Positions 36,123 to 44,238 of a stretch of 64,000 nucleotides of DNA are shown piece by piece. Within the stretch, counting starts at the first letter, position 1. The number at the start of each line of letters is the position of its first letter. Source of the stretch: Cloacibacterium sp046296655 (GTDB lineage Bacteria > Bacteroidota > Bacteroidia > Flavobacteriales > Weeksellaceae). The notes under the pieces are model-generated. The model was not told the origin of the DNA and searched no databases. It worked only from the letters and a program-made list of their open reading frames with translations. The position numbers and the translations under genes are program-made. The DNA is taken from contig JBKBLE010000011.1 of the NCBI GenBank assembly GCA_046296655.1, positions 1 through 64,000 on the forward strand, in the 5' to 3' direction.

Positions 36123-36229
36123 ACCTTTACCTTTGCCTTTACCTTTACAATTACCTTTGTCTTTACCTTTGTCTTTACCTTTGCCTTTACCTTTGTCTTT
36201 ACCTTTGTCTTTACCTTTACCTTTACCTC
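36123..36229. repeat. Hexanucleotide tandem repeat, about 17 units
   Basis: Period-6 tract of CTTTAC, CTTTGC and CTTTGT variants (GTAAAG-type on the minus strand), uninterrupted except for one CAATTA unit near 36149. It sits between the lipoprotein stop (36233) and the hydrolase start (36062), both minus strand, and is noncoding on that strand. Confidence 0.9.
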
Positions 36230-36232
36230 AAC

Positions 36233-36736
36233 TTATTTCCAAATATCGATATAATCTACAAAACCTTGAGCGTTTATTTTCTGTTGAAGTCTGAAAAAAT
36301 CTCCTTTTCCTTCATCTCTGAATGTATTGCTGTTGCTCTTAGATTCTGTTTTACCATTAATGGTTTGTGTAATTTTTCCGTAAAAATTGATGTGTTTTGG
36401 CGATACTCTATCAGCTTTTCCGTCAATGATGAGGATGTTTTTTCCAGATTTTGCATTTCCTTTTACTTCGTAACCATCACTCATGATTTTTGTAAAATTC
36501 ACGGTTCCAGTTAATGAAACGCCATCATCAGATACGAAAGTAAGTTTATGTTTTCCGCTTAAATCGCCAAATTTATTTTTGTTGTTCAATGCTCTGATGC
36601 TGTCATTGTACTTCATTCTCACCGCATTGATGGAATCAATAATCTTAGTGCTGTCTACATCTTTAGCATTATTTTCTCCAGTTTTATTGCACGAGAAAGC
36701 GATGAGAATCAAAGGAATAAAAAATAGTTTTTTCAT
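36233..36736 (-). CDS. Lipoprotein, unknown
   Basis: 167 residues. Signal peptide II with lipobox IAFSC (Cys at about 16), followed by a Ser/Asn/Asp-rich stretch with a coiled segment (IIDSINAVRMKYNDSIRALNN). The C-terminal beta-rich region has GKHKLTFVSDDGVSLTGTVNF and DGYEVKGNAKSGKNIL repeats of a lipocalin-like or META-like sheet. No family recognised. The hexamer repeat tract begins 4 bases after its stop. Confidence 0.7.
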   Translation of the reverse strand: MKKLFFIPLILIAFSCNKTGENNAKDVDSTKIIDSINAVRMKYNDSIRALNNKNKFGDLSGKHKLTFVSDDGVSLTGTVNFTKIMSDGYEVKGNAKSGKNILIIDGKADRVSPKHINFYGKITQTINGKTESKSNSNTFRDEGKGDFFRLQQKINAQGFVDYIDIWK

Positions 36737-36800
36737 GGTTATCGAATTAATTTGTATTGATTGAAAACAAATTTAACCAAACTTTTTATTCTTTCAACAC

Positions 36801-37727
36801 TTACTTCAAAAATTCTAAAACAGCGTAAAGTGAAATGCTAGAAATGAAAATCCAAAGAATAATTCCTAAAAGAAGAGGTTTAATACCTATATTTTTGAGA
36901 TTTTGTAAAGATAATCCTGCTCCAATTAAGAAAAGAGCAACCTTGAGTGTGTCTCTGGAAATTTCAGAAATGATAGAATTGAAATTTTGTAAAAATGGAA
37001 GATAGGTTCCCGCTAAAATCGCTAAAACAAAGAAGCCAATGAAATAAGGAATCTTAATTTTTCCTTCACTTTTGGTGAAAATAGAAATAAGAAAAGCCAA
37101 CGGAATAATCCATAAAGCTCGTGCTAATTTTACGGTGGTGGCAATCTGTAATGCTTCGTTGCCGTATTTACTTGCAGCGCCAACTACAGAACTTGTGTCA
37201 TGAATAGAGATAGCGCTCCAAATTCCAAACTGATTTTGACTTAAATTAAAAAAATGCCCAATTTCTGGGAAAATAAAAAGTGCAACAGCATTCAAGACAA
37301 AAATAATTCCTAATGCTACAGAAGTTTGTTTGCTATTGGCTTTTAAAATAGGTGCAACTGCTGCGATGGCGCTTCCTCCACAGATTGCGGTTCCTGCGGA
37401 AATGAGTTGAGCAATGGTTTTGTCAATTTTTAAAATTTTGGCTAATAATAAACCGAAAATCATGACCAAAGCTATCGTAGAAACGGTAAAAAGAAAACCT
37501 TGACTTCCTGCTTCTATTGCGGTGTTCAGGTTAATGCCGAAACCTAATCCAATAATAGAATATTGCAATAATTTTTTGACAAAAGTATCTGTCTCTAGAA
37601 CTTTCCCGAATATATTCACAAAAAGAATTCCGAATAATAAAGCAATTGGCGGAGAAACAATTGGTGAAAAAGATAAAACAGCGAGTGCTAAAAATAGGAG
37701 TTGAAGAAGTAATTTTTTTTGGAGCAT
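36801..37727 (-). CDS. YeiH / UPF0324 family membrane transporter
   Basis: 308 residues, about ten helices. TAICGGSAIAAVAPIL near 112 and SIHDTSSVVGAASKYG near 178 are the family signatures. Members are proposed to export sulfur compounds such as sulfite, without firm proof. Divergent from a rhodanese, with a Crp/Fnr-type palindrome exactly between the two promoters, which suggests joint control. Confidence 0.88.
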   Translation of the reverse strand: MLQKKLLLQLLFLALAVLSFSPIVSPPIALLFGILFVNIFGKVLETDTFVKKLLQYSIIGLGFGINLNTAIEAGSQGFLFTVSTIALVMIFGLLLAKILKIDKTIAQLISAGTAICGGSAIAAVAPILKANSKQTSVALGIIFVLNAVALFIFPEIGHFFNLSQNQFGIWSAISIHDTSSVVGAASKYGNEALQIATTVKLARALWIIPLAFLISIFTKSEGKIKIPYFIGFFVLAILAGTYLPFLQNFNSIISEISRDTLKVALFLIGAGLSLQNLKNIGIKPLLLGIILWIFISSISLYAVLEFLK

Positions 37728-37749
37728 GTTCTTTCTGAATTATCGAACG

Positions 37750-37757
37750 CGAAATTA
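37750..37757 (-). promoter_or_regulatory. -7 box of the YeiH gene
   Basis: TAATTTCG on the minus strand, one base from consensus. Its first base lies 29.5 bp from the centre of the palindrome. Confidence 0.45.
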
Positions 37758-37778
37758 TTCAAAACCAAAATTTGCTAT

Positions 37779-37794
37779 TGTAACTTTTGTTACA
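37779..37794. promoter_or_regulatory. Crp/Fnr-type operator palindrome
   Basis: TGTAACTTTTGTTACA is a perfect 6-bp inverted repeat around TTTT. The centre is 29.5 bp from the -7 boxes of both divergent genes, which puts it near -41.5 for each start, the class II activator position. Confidence 0.7.
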
Positions 37795-37815
37795 TAAGAA
37801 CTCTCGCTAATGAAA

Positions 37816-37823
37816 TAGTTTTG
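37816..37823 (+). promoter_or_regulatory. -7 box of the rhodanese gene
   Basis: TAGTTTTG, 15 bases before the ATG at 37839. Confidence 0.55.
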
Positions 37824-37838
37824 TAAAAAATAGAAAAA

Positions 37839-38225
37839 ATGAAAAAGTTAATATCAATATTGAGCTTAGGAGCTTTAGTTATTATAGGAACACAGTGTTC
37901 TTTTCCTAAACCAGCAGAAAGTAATGCTCAAACTGAAGCCCAAAAAGAAGTTTCAATCAAGGAACAAGTTGCAAACGGAGCATTATTAGTAGATGTAAGA
38001 ACGCCACAAGAATTTGCGGAAGGAAGTGTAAAAGGAGCCGTGAATATTCCGCTTGATGAAGTAGAAAGTAGATTGAATGAATTCAAAGGAAAACCTTCTG
38101 TAATTGTTTTTTGTAGAACAGGAAACAGAAGCGGACAAGCGAAAGCGATTCTAGAATATAATGGAATAAAAAATGTAACCAACGGAATCAATACCAAAAC
38201 GGTAAACGAAGAATTGGCAAAATAA
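37839..38225 (+). CDS. Rhodanese-domain lipoprotein
   Basis: 128 residues. Hydrophobic N-terminus with a plausible lipobox (IIGTQC, Cys at about 20), then a single rhodanese domain with LLVDVRTPQEFAEGSVKGAVNIP and active-site loop CRTGNRSG (Cys at about 92). Such domains transfer sulfane sulfur; the anchor places it in the periplasm. Its operator and divergent partner (YeiH) suggest a sulfur-handling pair. Confidence 0.9.
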   Translation: MKKLISILSLGALVIIGTQCSFPKPAESNAQTEAQKEVSIKEQVANGALLVDVRTPQEFAEGSVKGAVNIPLDEVESRLNEFKGKPSVIVFCRTGNRSGQAKAILEYNGIKNVTNGINTKTVNEELAK

Positions 38226-38256
38226 AAATTCGTTTTAATGTTCTATTTACTAAAAA

Positions 38257-38294
38257 TAAAAAAGCTTTCAAAATTTTGAAAGCTTTCTTTTTTA
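38257..38294. terminator. Bidirectional terminator, rhodanese and dsbD
   Basis: AAAGCTTTCAAAA and TTTTGAAAGCTTT pair, with A and T flanks on both sides. Confidence 0.8.
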
Positions 38295-38311
38295 TCCATG
38301 AAATGTTGATT

Positions 38312-40360
38312 CTATTTCTGTTTTTTATAAAACTCGATTCCACATTCTAAGAATTTTTTGAAATCTTCTTTCGGCATATAACCAGAAACAGGAGTGTTAA
38401 TCACTTTTCCTTCTGGAGTTACCAAAACGTAATGCGGTTGAGAATTATTATTAAAATTCACTTGTTGGAACATACTCCATTTATCACCAATGGTTTTAAT
38501 GCGTTTCATTTGTCCGTTTCCTAAATCTACTTTGGTTTGTTCTGCTTCTGGCAATTCTTCTTTGTCGTCTACATAAAGAGAAGCAAGAATGACTTCGTTT
38601 TGTAAAGTTGGGAGAATATCAGGTTCACTCCACACAAATTCTTCCATCTTTCTACAGTTTTCGCAACCATAACCTGTGAAATCTATTAAAACGGGCTTGT
38701 TTTCTTTCTTTGCCAATGCTATCGCTTTGAAATAATCATGTTCTGGATGCATTCCTAGAATTCCGTCTTTTTCATCATGAAGATAACTCACATTAATTGG
38801 AGGCAAAATCCCTGAAAGCATTTGTAATTTCGGTCTTTCTGCAGGAAATAAACCTTGAACTAAATAAATCACAAAACCAATTCCTAAAACGCCAAAGATT
38901 TTTCGGGTAACAGAAATTTTTTGGTTTTTATCATCATGTGGAAATCTGATTTTTCCAAATAAATAAAGCACTAAACCGATGGTGATGATTATCCAAATCG
39001 CGATAAAAAGTTCACGTTTTAGTAAGAATGTTTTAGAAACTAAATCTGCTTTTGACAAGAATTTCAGTGCTAAAGCCAATTCTACGAAACCTAGAACTAC
39101 TTTTACGGTATTCATCCAACCGCCAGATTTTGGCAAACTCTGTAACGCTTGCGGAAATAATGCCAATAATCCGAAAACAATTGCCCAACTTAAACCAAAT
39201 CCTGCTAAAGCGAAGGTTAATAACATCGGAACATTTGCAGAACCCGTAACAGCGCTTCCTAATAAACTTCCTAAAATTGGTCCAGTACAAGAGAATGAAA
39301 CAATTACTAAGGTTAAAGCCATAAAGAAAATTCCGATGATTCCTCCTGCTTCTTCTGCTTTTGAAGATTTATTGGCGATAGAACTTGGCAATGTAATATC
39401 ATAATATCCAAAGAAACTTCCTGCGAAGAATAAGAAGATTAAGAAAAATGCAATATTTAAGCTAACTGATGTAGAAATTTGATTAAAAATATTTCCCGCA
39501 ATTCCATCAATAATGTGAAACGGAACGCTCAATAAAACGAAGATTAAAAGAATGAAAAATCCGTAAATGAATGCGTCTCTTTTTCCTTTTGCTTTGTCTT
39601 TTTGCCCTTTGGTAAAGAACGAAACCGTTAATGGAATCATTGGGAAAACGCAAGGCGTTAACAAAGCGATTAATCCGCCCAAAAACCCTAAAAATAAATA
39701 AGTGAGGTAGTTTTCAGAATTTTTTTCTTTTGCTACGCCACAGTCTGTTAAAGGATTTTCGAAATCCAATGAAGAAACCTTTAATCCTTCTTGTTGAGGA
39801 GCAATTTCTGTGTTTTCAGTTGTTATAGGAATAGTAGCCGCTACAGATTTTGTAGAGTCTAAATTCTGTACATCTTCTTTATTTTCCTCAGTTTTTACAA
39901 CTGCTGAACCAGCTATTGTTTTTTCAAATTCTAAAGATTCAGGAGCCAGACAAACTCTGTCATCACAAGTTTGATAGGTAAACTCTGCAATTACATTGGC
40001 TGGTTTTTCAGGATTTTTGAGTTTGAATTTTTGCTTAATCGTCACATTTCCAGACAAGAAAATCAAATCTGTACCGAAAGCTTCAGAAAATTCAGTTTTT
40101 CTACTGCCTGTTTCTACAGGTTTTCCAATGAGTTGAATGTCTTTAGAATTCAGCTTCAGTTCTGTGGGAATAGCTCCAGATTCTGGGTCGATGTCTTTAG
40201 AATAAATATGCCATCCTTTGTCAATGTTAGCCGTAATTACTGCTTCGTATTCGTTATTTGGGAGTGATTTTACATCGTATTTTATCGTGACGTGTTTCTG
40301 AATTTGCGCAGAGAACAATGAGGTAACAGCGATAAAAAGTAAAAGCAAAAACTTCTTCAT
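38312..40360 (-). CDS. dsbD: Thiol:disulfide interchange protein DsbD
   Basis: 682 residues in three parts. A signal peptide and N-terminal immunoglobulin-like domain carries CDDRVC (about 134). An eight-helix membrane domain has redox Cys in LTPCVFPMIPL (about 235) and FSCTGPILGS (about 357). A C-terminal thioredoxin domain has CENC near 568. It moves electrons from cytoplasmic thioredoxin to periplasmic thiols. An extra Gln/Glu-rich linker separates the first two domains. It supplies reducing power that nearby thioredoxin-like envelope proteins could use. Confidence 0.93.
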   Translation of the reverse strand: MKKFLLLLFIAVTSLFSAQIQKHVTIKYDVKSLPNNEYEAVITANIDKGWHIYSKDIDPESGAIPTELKLNSKDIQLIGKPVETGSRKTEFSEAFGTDLIFLSGNVTIKQKFKLKNPEKPANVIAEFTYQTCDDRVCLAPESLEFEKTIAGSAVVKTEENKEDVQNLDSTKSVAATIPITTENTEIAPQQEGLKVSSLDFENPLTDCGVAKEKNSENYLTYLFLGFLGGLIALLTPCVFPMIPLTVSFFTKGQKDKAKGKRDAFIYGFFILLIFVLLSVPFHIIDGIAGNIFNQISTSVSLNIAFFLIFLFFAGSFFGYYDITLPSSIANKSSKAEEAGGIIGIFFMALTLVIVSFSCTGPILGSLLGSAVTGSANVPMLLTFALAGFGLSWAIVFGLLALFPQALQSLPKSGGWMNTVKVVLGFVELALALKFLSKADLVSKTFLLKRELFIAIWIIITIGLVLYLFGKIRFPHDDKNQKISVTRKIFGVLGIGFVIYLVQGLFPAERPKLQMLSGILPPINVSYLHDEKDGILGMHPEHDYFKAIALAKKENKPVLIDFTGYGCENCRKMEEFVWSEPDILPTLQNEVILASLYVDDKEELPEAEQTKVDLGNGQMKRIKTIGDKWSMFQQVNFNNNSQPHYVLVTPEGKVINTPVSGYMPKEDFKKFLECGIEFYKKQK

Positions 40361-40444
40361 TTTTAATTTTTTAGGTTTACAAAAATATGAAAAAGGACTG
40401 GATTAATGAGTTAAAACAGTCCTTAAATTACAGTAATAAAATGC

Positions 40445-40678
40445 TTACATTTTACAAGAAGCATCACAGACGTGTCTTTTCTCACCATGTTTGTAAACGT
40501 GTTTTCCTGATGTGTGACACGCTTCTGTACAAACATGTTTTTTTAGTTTATGAGCTTTTTTACAAGATTTTCTGCATTCTTTGGTGCAAACATGTTTCTG
40601 TGGAGTTTCTTGTGCGTTCATAGTGAATGCAAATCCCGAGATTAGAAGCATTAAGCTTAATTTTTTTAGTGTTTTCAT
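40445..40678 (-). CDS. Small secreted Cys/His-rich protein, three HVCxxxC motifs
   Basis: 77 residues: a Sec signal peptide (cleavage after MNAQ, about 23), then a 54-residue mature chain with KHVCTKECRKSC, KHVCTEACHTSG and RHVCDASCKM, seven Cys and seven His in all. Lysine is abundant. Metal or thiol binding in the periplasm is likely; I recognise no named family. It lies 50 bases behind the ATP-grasp gene. Its own upstream motif is shared with the first gene of the operon at 45201. Confidence 0.8.
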   Translation of the reverse strand: MKTLKKLSLMLLISGFAFTMNAQETPQKHVCTKECRKSCKKAHKLKKHVCTEACHTSGKHVYKHGEKRHVCDASCKM

Positions 40679-40699
40679 AAATTATATATTTTTAAGTTC

Positions 40700-40736
40700 T
40701 ATTAATAAGTTCCTGTATTGAAAAAAAATCACCCAA
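40700..40736 (-). promoter_or_regulatory. Shared bipartite motif, copy 1
   Basis: The minus strand reads TTGGGTG, 16 bases beginning ATTTTTTTT, then GGAACTTA and TTAATA. It starts within the last codons of the ATP-grasp gene and ends 21 bases before the Cys/His gene ATG. Candidate ECF-sigma promoter. Confidence 0.6.
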
Positions 40737-41781
40737 CTAAACTTAATTTTCTTAATTTTTTTTCAATTTTTAGATTTTCGGTCAAGATTTTTATTCCGTC
40801 TTTTAGAGTGAGATTCTCAGTGCCAGATTTTTTATTTATTGCTGCAATTTTGCTCATAATTTTCCAGTGTTTATAGATTTCTTTCCAGGCGAAAAAAAGA
40901 GAATGTTTAGGATCATACATATGTGTAGGTTCGCTTTTGCTACCGTTAAGTTCTATAATTTTAAAATTTTGCCCTTGTTTTAGCAGCGCCAGATTATCAT
41001 ACATAATATCTAATCTGCCATAGTAAAAACCATCTATTTCTTTACAAATTTCATCTATTTTTGCTTCTAGATTTTCATCTATTTCATGAGAAATATCTAT
41101 AAATTCAGCTCCACGAGTGTGGCTTCCGAAAGGCATTAAATCTATTTTTTTATTTTCGGGAATAATAATATTCCATTCTTTAGAAAATCTTTTCTGCAAG
41201 GTTTTAAAATGAATTTCGCTTCTGGGATTTTGTTTTATGAGTTCTGCTAAAGTGTTTTGTCCGTTTCCTGTTACGTTTAAAAAATTTTTCTTTACCACGC
41301 CGGTAATTTTTCCCTTTTTATGATGAGGAAAACGATGATAAAAAACACCAATTTCATTTGTGAATTCAATTTTTTCCTGAATAATAAAATCATAATCGCA
41401 GGTCAATAAATATTGCTGCAGATCATTTTTGTTGTCTAAAATTTCTACACCTAAACCTTTTAAACCAATATCTGGTTTTATAATGAGAGGAAATGTGATT
41501 TCTTTTTTCTGAATTTGATTGATGACAGTTTCCGGCGCTGATTTTTTTCTGAAAAATAAAGTTTTCGGAATGTGTTTTTCTGGGATGATGTTGTAAATAA
41601 GTGCTTTAGAATCCATTGCCATTCCACCGAAAGGTAATGCAGGATTTGCTTGGTGAAAGAAAAATAAAGATTTTGCTCTGCAAGAAAGATAAAGCCAAAA
41701 AGGAAGCATAGGAATATAGATTGCTGGTGTACTCCAATATTCCCAATTTTTTAGTTGATGTATTTTTAGTTTAAAACTCAT
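40729..41781 (-). CDS. ATP-grasp family ligase
   Basis: 350 residues. ATP-grasp core with FPLIIKPDIGLKGLGVEIL (about 97-115), a YDFIIQEKIEF linker, and metal-binding YYGRLDIMYDN and FKIIELNGSKSEP near 255-283. It resembles D-Ala-D-Ala ligase or carbamoyl-phosphate-type domains but belongs to no family I can name; the N-terminal 60 residues are hydrophobic and unusual (WSTPAIYIPMLPFWLYLS). Start overlaps the NRDE gene by 11 bases. Last gene of the sigma-linked operon. Confidence 0.75.
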   Translation of the reverse strand: MSFKLKIHQLKNWEYWSTPAIYIPMLPFWLYLSCRAKSLFFFHQANPALPFGGMAMDSKALIYNIIPEKHIPKTLFFRKKSAPETVINQIQKKEITFPLIIKPDIGLKGLGVEILDNKNDLQQYLLTCDYDFIIQEKIEFTNEIGVFYHRFPHHKKGKITGVVKKNFLNVTGNGQNTLAELIKQNPRSEIHFKTLQKRFSKEWNIIIPENKKIDLMPFGSHTRGAEFIDISHEIDENLEAKIDEICKEIDGFYYGRLDIMYDNLALLKQGQNFKIIELNGSKSEPTHMYDPKHSLFFAWKEIYKHWKIMSKIAAINKKSGTENLTLKDGIKILTENLKIEKKLRKLSLVG

Positions 41782-42478
41782 GTTGCAATTTTGTGTTTTT
41801 TTCTAGCGTAACTTGGTTTTCATATTCCCAATGTTTAATGTAAATTTCTTCTGAAATAATAATTTGAGTGGTACTAATGGTTTTTACCAGATTGTTTCGG
41901 TTCATCATAATTCCGTTTTCGGTATCATTGGTTTTGTTTTGATGAAATGCCAAAATATTTTCAGCGTTTGTTTCTTTGTCTAAGAAAAAATCAGTGAACC
42001 AAGTCTCTCGTTTTTCTTTTGCTGCAGTATTATACAAAGTAGAAGAAGACCAAATGTGTTTTTCTGAAAAATCTAGCTCTCTGAAAAATTTTTCTTCGCC
42101 ATTCCAGCGAAATTCTACTAAATTTTTGTTGAAGAAAATAATTAATGTGAATGGTTCTATCAAATAAAGGTCTAGTTCTTCTATTGCAGAAATGATATTG
42201 TTTTTTTCTAAAATTTCAAGTACAATTAAACCTCTGCTTTTTCTGTAGTTTTTATTTTTTTCATGTTTTGTAAAAGCACCGTTCAGTAAAATAACAGCGT
42301 TTCCTTTTTCTGAAACTGCACACCAAGTTCCGCCTGCTTTTTCGTCTTTAGGAAAGAAAAACTTCTGTTGGTTTATATTTTTTTCTTCTAAGATAATTGC
42401 AGAGCGTTTTGGTTGTTCGTCTCGGTTAGAAGTAAGAATAAAACCTTCTTTGGTGTTAAAAAAAGTTACGGTGCACAT
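41771..42478 (-). CDS. NRDE (TANGO2) family protein
   Basis: 235 residues. Begins with the family motif MCTVTFF and SNRDEQPKRSA (the NRDE core at about 18-21). Members are Ntn-hydrolase-like with Cys2 as possible nucleophile; animal TANGO2 is linked to heme and lipid handling, but bacterial function is not settled. The start ATG shares one base with the stop of the DinB-like gene (TAATG), so translation is coupled. Confidence 0.88.
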   Translation of the reverse strand: MCTVTFFNTKEGFILTSNRDEQPKRSAIILEEKNINQQKFFFPKDEKAGGTWCAVSEKGNAVILLNGAFTKHEKNKNYRKSRGLIVLEILEKNNIISAIEELDLYLIEPFTLIIFFNKNLVEFRWNGEEKFFRELDFSEKHIWSSSTLYNTAAKEKRETWFTDFFLDKETNAENILAFHQNKTNDTENGIMMNRNNLVKTISTTQIIISEEIYIKHWEYENQVTLEKNTKLQHEF

Positions 42479-42978
42479 TATGAAATATTTTGTTTTCTGT
42501 ATAAAACGGTAGAAGCAGCTACACCAAAATCATCTGTTACCAAATGTTCTATGTTTAATTCTTTTACTGCTACTTTTACCAGAGCTTGATGATGTATGCA
42601 GTGTTCTATATTATAAAGCAATTCTCGGTCAAAATTGGTAATAATATCCACAGAATTATGTGTAAGAGTCATTTCTTTATTGGGCAAATCAATTTTAGAA
42701 AGTATTTCTTTGATTTTTGTAACAGCAAATTCTGTATTGTTTTCTAAGGTTTTATTTCTCTCTCTAGCATCATATTCTACAATGCCAGAATTATATGAGC
42801 TTAAGAGTAAATCTAGAAATTCTATCATGTGTCTTGTATGTCCGCCAATTGTAGAAGAGTTAAGTGTGAAAATAGGTTTAGTATATTCTAAATCAGAAAT
42901 TTTTTCTAAAAGAAAAATGTGTTCAGACAGAACATTTATCAAAGCATTAAAAAGTGTATTATTCTGAGATTTTTGCAT
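42478..42978 (-). CDS. DinB/YfiT-like four-helix protein
   Basis: 166 residues. Three metal-ligand-like His positions: GGHTRHMIEF (about 45-52) and EHCIHHQALVKVA (about 130-140), as in the DinB/YfiT superfamily. This superfamily includes bacillithiol-dependent transferases, and the genome encodes BshB1. Overlaps the DoxX-like gene by 20 bases. A thiol-transfer role is inference from family and context. Confidence 0.75.
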   Translation of the reverse strand: MQKSQNNTLFNALINVLSEHIFLLEKISDLEYTKPIFTLNSSTIGGHTRHMIEFLDLLLSSYNSGIVEYDARERNKTLENNTEFAVTKIKEILSKIDLPNKEMTLTHNSVDIITNFDRELLYNIEHCIHHQALVKVAVKELNIEHLVTDDFGVAASTVLYRKQNIS

Positions 42979-43336
42979 GTTTTAAATTTTTATAAACCAA
43001 TATTAAACAAAATATGGCGGTTGTTATAGCCAGATAAAATAATTTTCCGTTGTCATTATTTGTTTCAATTCCCAAAATAAAAATGTGTGAAACAATAGCA
43101 CCTATCATTGTGAAAAAGCCTAATAATGCTCCCCAGAAAGTAGTTTTCGGGTTTAGGATTAATATAGCAGTAATTAGCTCCAAAACTCCAGAAAAAACCC
43201 TCCCGAAAGGTTCTGCGTGAAGCTTAGAAAAAATGGCAACAGAGTCTGGATGTGCTGTAAATTTAAAAAATAAAGTCTGTAGTAAAATAATGGCAGGAAC
43301 TAATCGCAATGCCCAATTAATAAAATTTTTCATCAT
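42959..43336 (-). CDS. DoxX-like membrane protein
   Basis: 125 residues from the ATG at 43336. Four helices, FFKFTAHPDSVAIFSKLHAEPFGRVFSGVLELI region typical of DoxX-like proteins. A longer reading to 43462 would run into the DM13 gene; MMKNFINW, 7 bases after the DM13 stop, is the better start. DoxX-type proteins recur in ECF-sigma redox operons in other bacteria. Confidence 0.8.
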   Translation of the reverse strand: MMKNFINWALRLVPAIILLQTLFFKFTAHPDSVAIFSKLHAEPFGRVFSGVLELITAILILNPKTTFWGALLGFFTMIGAIVSHIFILGIETNNDNGKLFYLAITTAIFCLILVYKNLKHAKISE

Positions 43337-43343
43337 TTGTGTA

Positions 43344-43772
43344 TTATAATTTTTGAAGTAATGCGTAAGAAAATAAATGATTGTATTGTTGGCAATGAAC
43401 AACGGCGTATTTGTAATCGTCGAAATTGATTGCACTTGTGAACGTGTATGTTTGTCCACCATTCACAGATTTTAGTCTTCCAAGTGAAACAAATTGAGTT
43501 GGTTGCTGTTCTTTGCTTACATAAACATACAAATCCGGACCGTTATTGATGGTAAAACTATCATTGAAAACTAATGTGAAAATGCCATTTTTTTCGTAAA
43601 TCTCGGCTTTTCCGTTCACGTTATTTCCGTAAGGTCCTTGCGTAAAGTTTCCCGAATATTTCAAAATAGCATTTTCGGGAGCCATTTCCATCAGATCTTC
43701 TGTAGAGGTGTTTTCTCTGATGCAAGAAACTAAAAGAAATGATGTTATCAGTAAAGTAAGAAATGCTTTCAT
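43344..43772 (-). CDS. DM13-domain lipoprotein
   Basis: 142 residues. Lipobox LLVSC (Cys at about 17), then a DM13 domain: YSGNFTQGPYGNNVNGKAEIYE, LVFNDSFTINNGPDLYVYVS and the conserved Cys in YAVVHCQQYNHLFSYALL (about 128). DM13 is proposed to be a redox domain built around this Cys. It ends 4 bases... before the YHS gene in reverse order, that is, it starts 4 bases after the YHS stop. Envelope location from the lipobox. Confidence 0.85.
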   Translation of the reverse strand: MKAFLTLLITSFLLVSCIRENTSTEDLMEMAPENAILKYSGNFTQGPYGNNVNGKAEIYEKNGIFTLVFNDSFTINNGPDLYVYVSKEQQPTQFVSLGRLKSVNGGQTYTFTSAINFDDYKYAVVHCQQYNHLFSYALLQKL

Positions 43773-43776
43773 AATT

Positions 43777-44229
43777 CTACTTTGTAGTTATCTTTTTCCA
43801 ATTTTGATCGGCTTGTTTTTTTAGTGTTTCTTCATTTTTGTTCCAAGAATTGAGCGTGTTGGTGAACAATTTATTGTAGAAAAGATAAGTTTTGCCATTA
43901 ATTATTTTAAAAGTAGTTGGGTTAATTTCTACTTTCTCACCATTATCTCCCATTGCAAAAGCACACCAACCTCCATAAACAGGCTCATATTTTGAGGGAT
44001 TTTTTGTAAGAAGTTCTTTGTTTTTGGCAGAAGAAGTGTAGTAAATAGCTCCATTTACATTTACTGCAAAATCTTTTTTCCCTTTTACCGCTTTTTTTTG
44101 CTCAATATATGCAACAGGATCATAACCCTGAATTGCTAATTTGTTTTCTAAATTTCTATGCTCTGTTTTTTGAGAAAAAGCAAAAAAATGAACTAAGAAA
44201 ACGAGAATAATTGCGATGTGTTTTTTCAT
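43777..44229 (-). CDS. Secreted YHS-domain protein
   Basis: 150 residues. Signal peptide (about 1-19, ending FAFSQ), then KLAIQGYDPVAYIEQKKAVKG and YGGWCAFAMGDNGEKVEINPTTFKI, the pattern of periplasmic YHS-type proteins with one conserved Cys in GGWCAFAM (about 84). YHS domains bind metal, often copper or iron. Nine bases behind the thioredoxin-peroxiredoxin fusion gene. Confidence 0.85.
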   Translation of the reverse strand: MKKHIAIILVFLVHFFAFSQKTEHRNLENKLAIQGYDPVAYIEQKKAVKGKKDFAVNVNGAIYYTSSAKNKELLTKNPSKYEPVYGGWCAFAMGDNGEKVEINPTTFKIINGKTYLFYNKLFTNTLNSWNKNEETLKKQADQNWKKITTK

Positions 44230-44238
44230 AAATTTTAA

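Noticed and set aside
36123..36229. CRISPR array
   Set aside because: Units are 6 bases with no spacers, and no cas genes are present.
36080..36514. Plus-strand open frame rich in Leu and Tyr
   Set aside because: It is only the hexamer repeat read as codons plus the antisense of the lipoprotein gene.
43336..43462. N-terminal extension of the DoxX-like gene
   Set aside because: It overlaps the DM13 coding sequence; the tandem ATG at 43336 fits operon spacing.
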